From the NCBI GenBank assembly GCA_038117225.1, contig JAYOFM010000152.1, positions 1-6,590 of the forward strand: a stretch of 6,590 nt of DNA, written 5' to 3'. Origin of the DNA: JAYOFM01 sp038117225 (GTDB lineage: Bacteria; Pseudomonadota; Alphaproteobacteria; Rhodospirillales; Casp-alpha2). A program made the position numbers and the translations under genes. The notes beneath the pieces are model-generated. The model saw nothing but the letters and a program-made list of their open reading frames with translations, was not told the origin of the DNA and ran no database searches. This document shows positions 6,217 to 6,590 of the stretch, one piece after another. Position 1 is the first letter of the stretch. Every line of letters starts with the position of its first letter.

Positions 6217-6590
6217 GGCATCCCTCGTTCTTTCCGTTTGCGGGCCGATGACCGTGGTCATTGAGCCAGTGGACCATGGCCCTATACACAATTTCCCAGT
6301 ATGGCGCGTCCTCGGATTTGTCGATCTTCACATAGTCCGACCAATATCCGTCATAGGCATCCTGGTCGATTTTGAACGCATCGGACAGATCGGTCGACTC
6401 TGGCTCGTCGAAAAACCGGATGGGCGTGTTCAGCGCCCGCGAGAACGCCTGCATGGTAAGGTCATGTGCCCAATGCCCGTAGGACTCCCGCGTGGCGATC
6501 AACATCGTCGGACGACGGAACATGACCGCGAGGCCGATCGCGGTGGAACTATGGGCAAGGACGAGGCGACTATCCCGAATGAGCGCGGCC
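6203..6590 (-). CDS. Surface-polysaccharide biosynthesis protein, probably glycosyltransferase-like (C-terminal fragment)
   Basis: Only the last 128 residues are visible; the frame stays open through the window edge, so the start lies outside and the ATG at 6523 is internal. The fragment opens with a segment reading LVLAHSSTAIGLAVMFRRP (about residues 9-27 of the visible part). This resembles the C-terminal nucleotide-sugar-binding half of GT-B-like and CDP-glycerol-transferase-like proteins of capsule and O-antigen loci, in which a 'sDLVLaHsStAi...lfkkP' stretch is typical. The tail contains YWSDYVK followed by APYWEIV, again reminiscent of uncharacterised polysaccharide-locus proteins. No membrane segment is visible. 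It is the first gene of the visible operon and its TAA stop lies 14 nt inside the downstream aminotransferase gene. The family call rests on remembered motifs and on context; the donor, the acceptor and even glycosyltransferase activity are inference. Confidence 0.5.
   Translation of the reverse strand, partial: AALIRDSRLVLAHSSTAIGLAVMFRRPTMLIATRESYGHWAHDLTMQAFSRALNTPIRFFDEPESTDLSDAFKIDQDAYDGYWSDYVKIDKSEDAPYWEIVYRAMVHWLNDHGHRPANGKNEGCHDVQ
6222..6226 (-). promoter_or_regulatory. Ribosome binding site deciding the aminotransferase start
   Basis: GAGGG on the minus strand lies 5 nt before ATG 6216. It supports this start over the upstream in-frame ATG at 6291, which would put 25 extra residues inside the preceding gene. 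Confidence 0.7.

Noticed and set aside
6217..6291. Upstream ATG at 6291 as the start of the cysteine-rich aminotransferase
   Set aside because: It would overlap the preceding gene by 89 nt, and the extra 25 residues look like out-of-frame translation; the ATG at 6216 has a well-spaced GAGGG.
1..6590. Search for tRNA, rRNA, CRISPR arrays, insertion sequences, terminators and internal promoters
   Set aside because: None could be supported by eye; coding sequence occupies essentially the whole window and the largest intergenic gap is 19 nt.

Overview
The window is a moderately GC-rich bacterial segment in which every supported gene lies on the minus strand, so transcription runs from high to low coordinates. 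Protein style, GC-rich codon choice and frequent GTG starts suggest a proteobacterium, most likely an alphaproteobacterium. That is an impression from sequence character, not a database result.

In transcription order the seven genes are: (1) the C-terminal end of a probable glycosyltransferase-like surface-polysaccharide protein (6590-6203, cut by the window edge); (2) a class III aminotransferase resembling glutamate-1-semialdehyde aminomutase, with an unusual cysteine-rich N-terminal extension (6216-4717); (3) an SpsF-like cytidylyltransferase (4703-4002); (4) a second, different class III aminotransferase (3982-2579); (5) a TIM-barrel sugar-phosphate isomerase/epimerase (2578-1745); (6) an NAD-dependent sugar epimerase/dehydratase (1748-719) interrupted by a 10-N assembly gap; (7) the N-terminal part of a nucleotidyltransferase-PfkB kinase fusion (722-1, cut by the window edge). 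Junctions are a 14-nt overlap, a 13-nt gap, a 19-nt gap, direct abutment, a 4-nt overlap and a 4-nt overlap. No internal promoter or terminator is visible, so this is very probably the middle of one operon.

The gene content (isomerase, sugar kinase plus nucleotidyltransferase, NAD epimerase, two PLP aminotransferases, cytidylyltransferase, glycosyltransferase-like protein) fits assembly of one or more activated, probably aminated, sugars or sugar-like acyl/alcohol units for a surface glycan such as LPS O-chain, capsule or a flagellin glycan. The exact product cannot be read from the sequence.

Most notable points: the N gap appears to be a scaffolding artefact whose flanks share a 3-nt end (TGT on the minus strand), and collapsing it restores a full-length epimerase; the first aminotransferase carries a C-x2-C-x12-CC-x3-C cluster and a motif unlike true HemL; the two aminotransferases flank the cytidylyltransferase; and the last gene has its nucleotidyltransferase and kinase domains in the order opposite to E. 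coli HldE.
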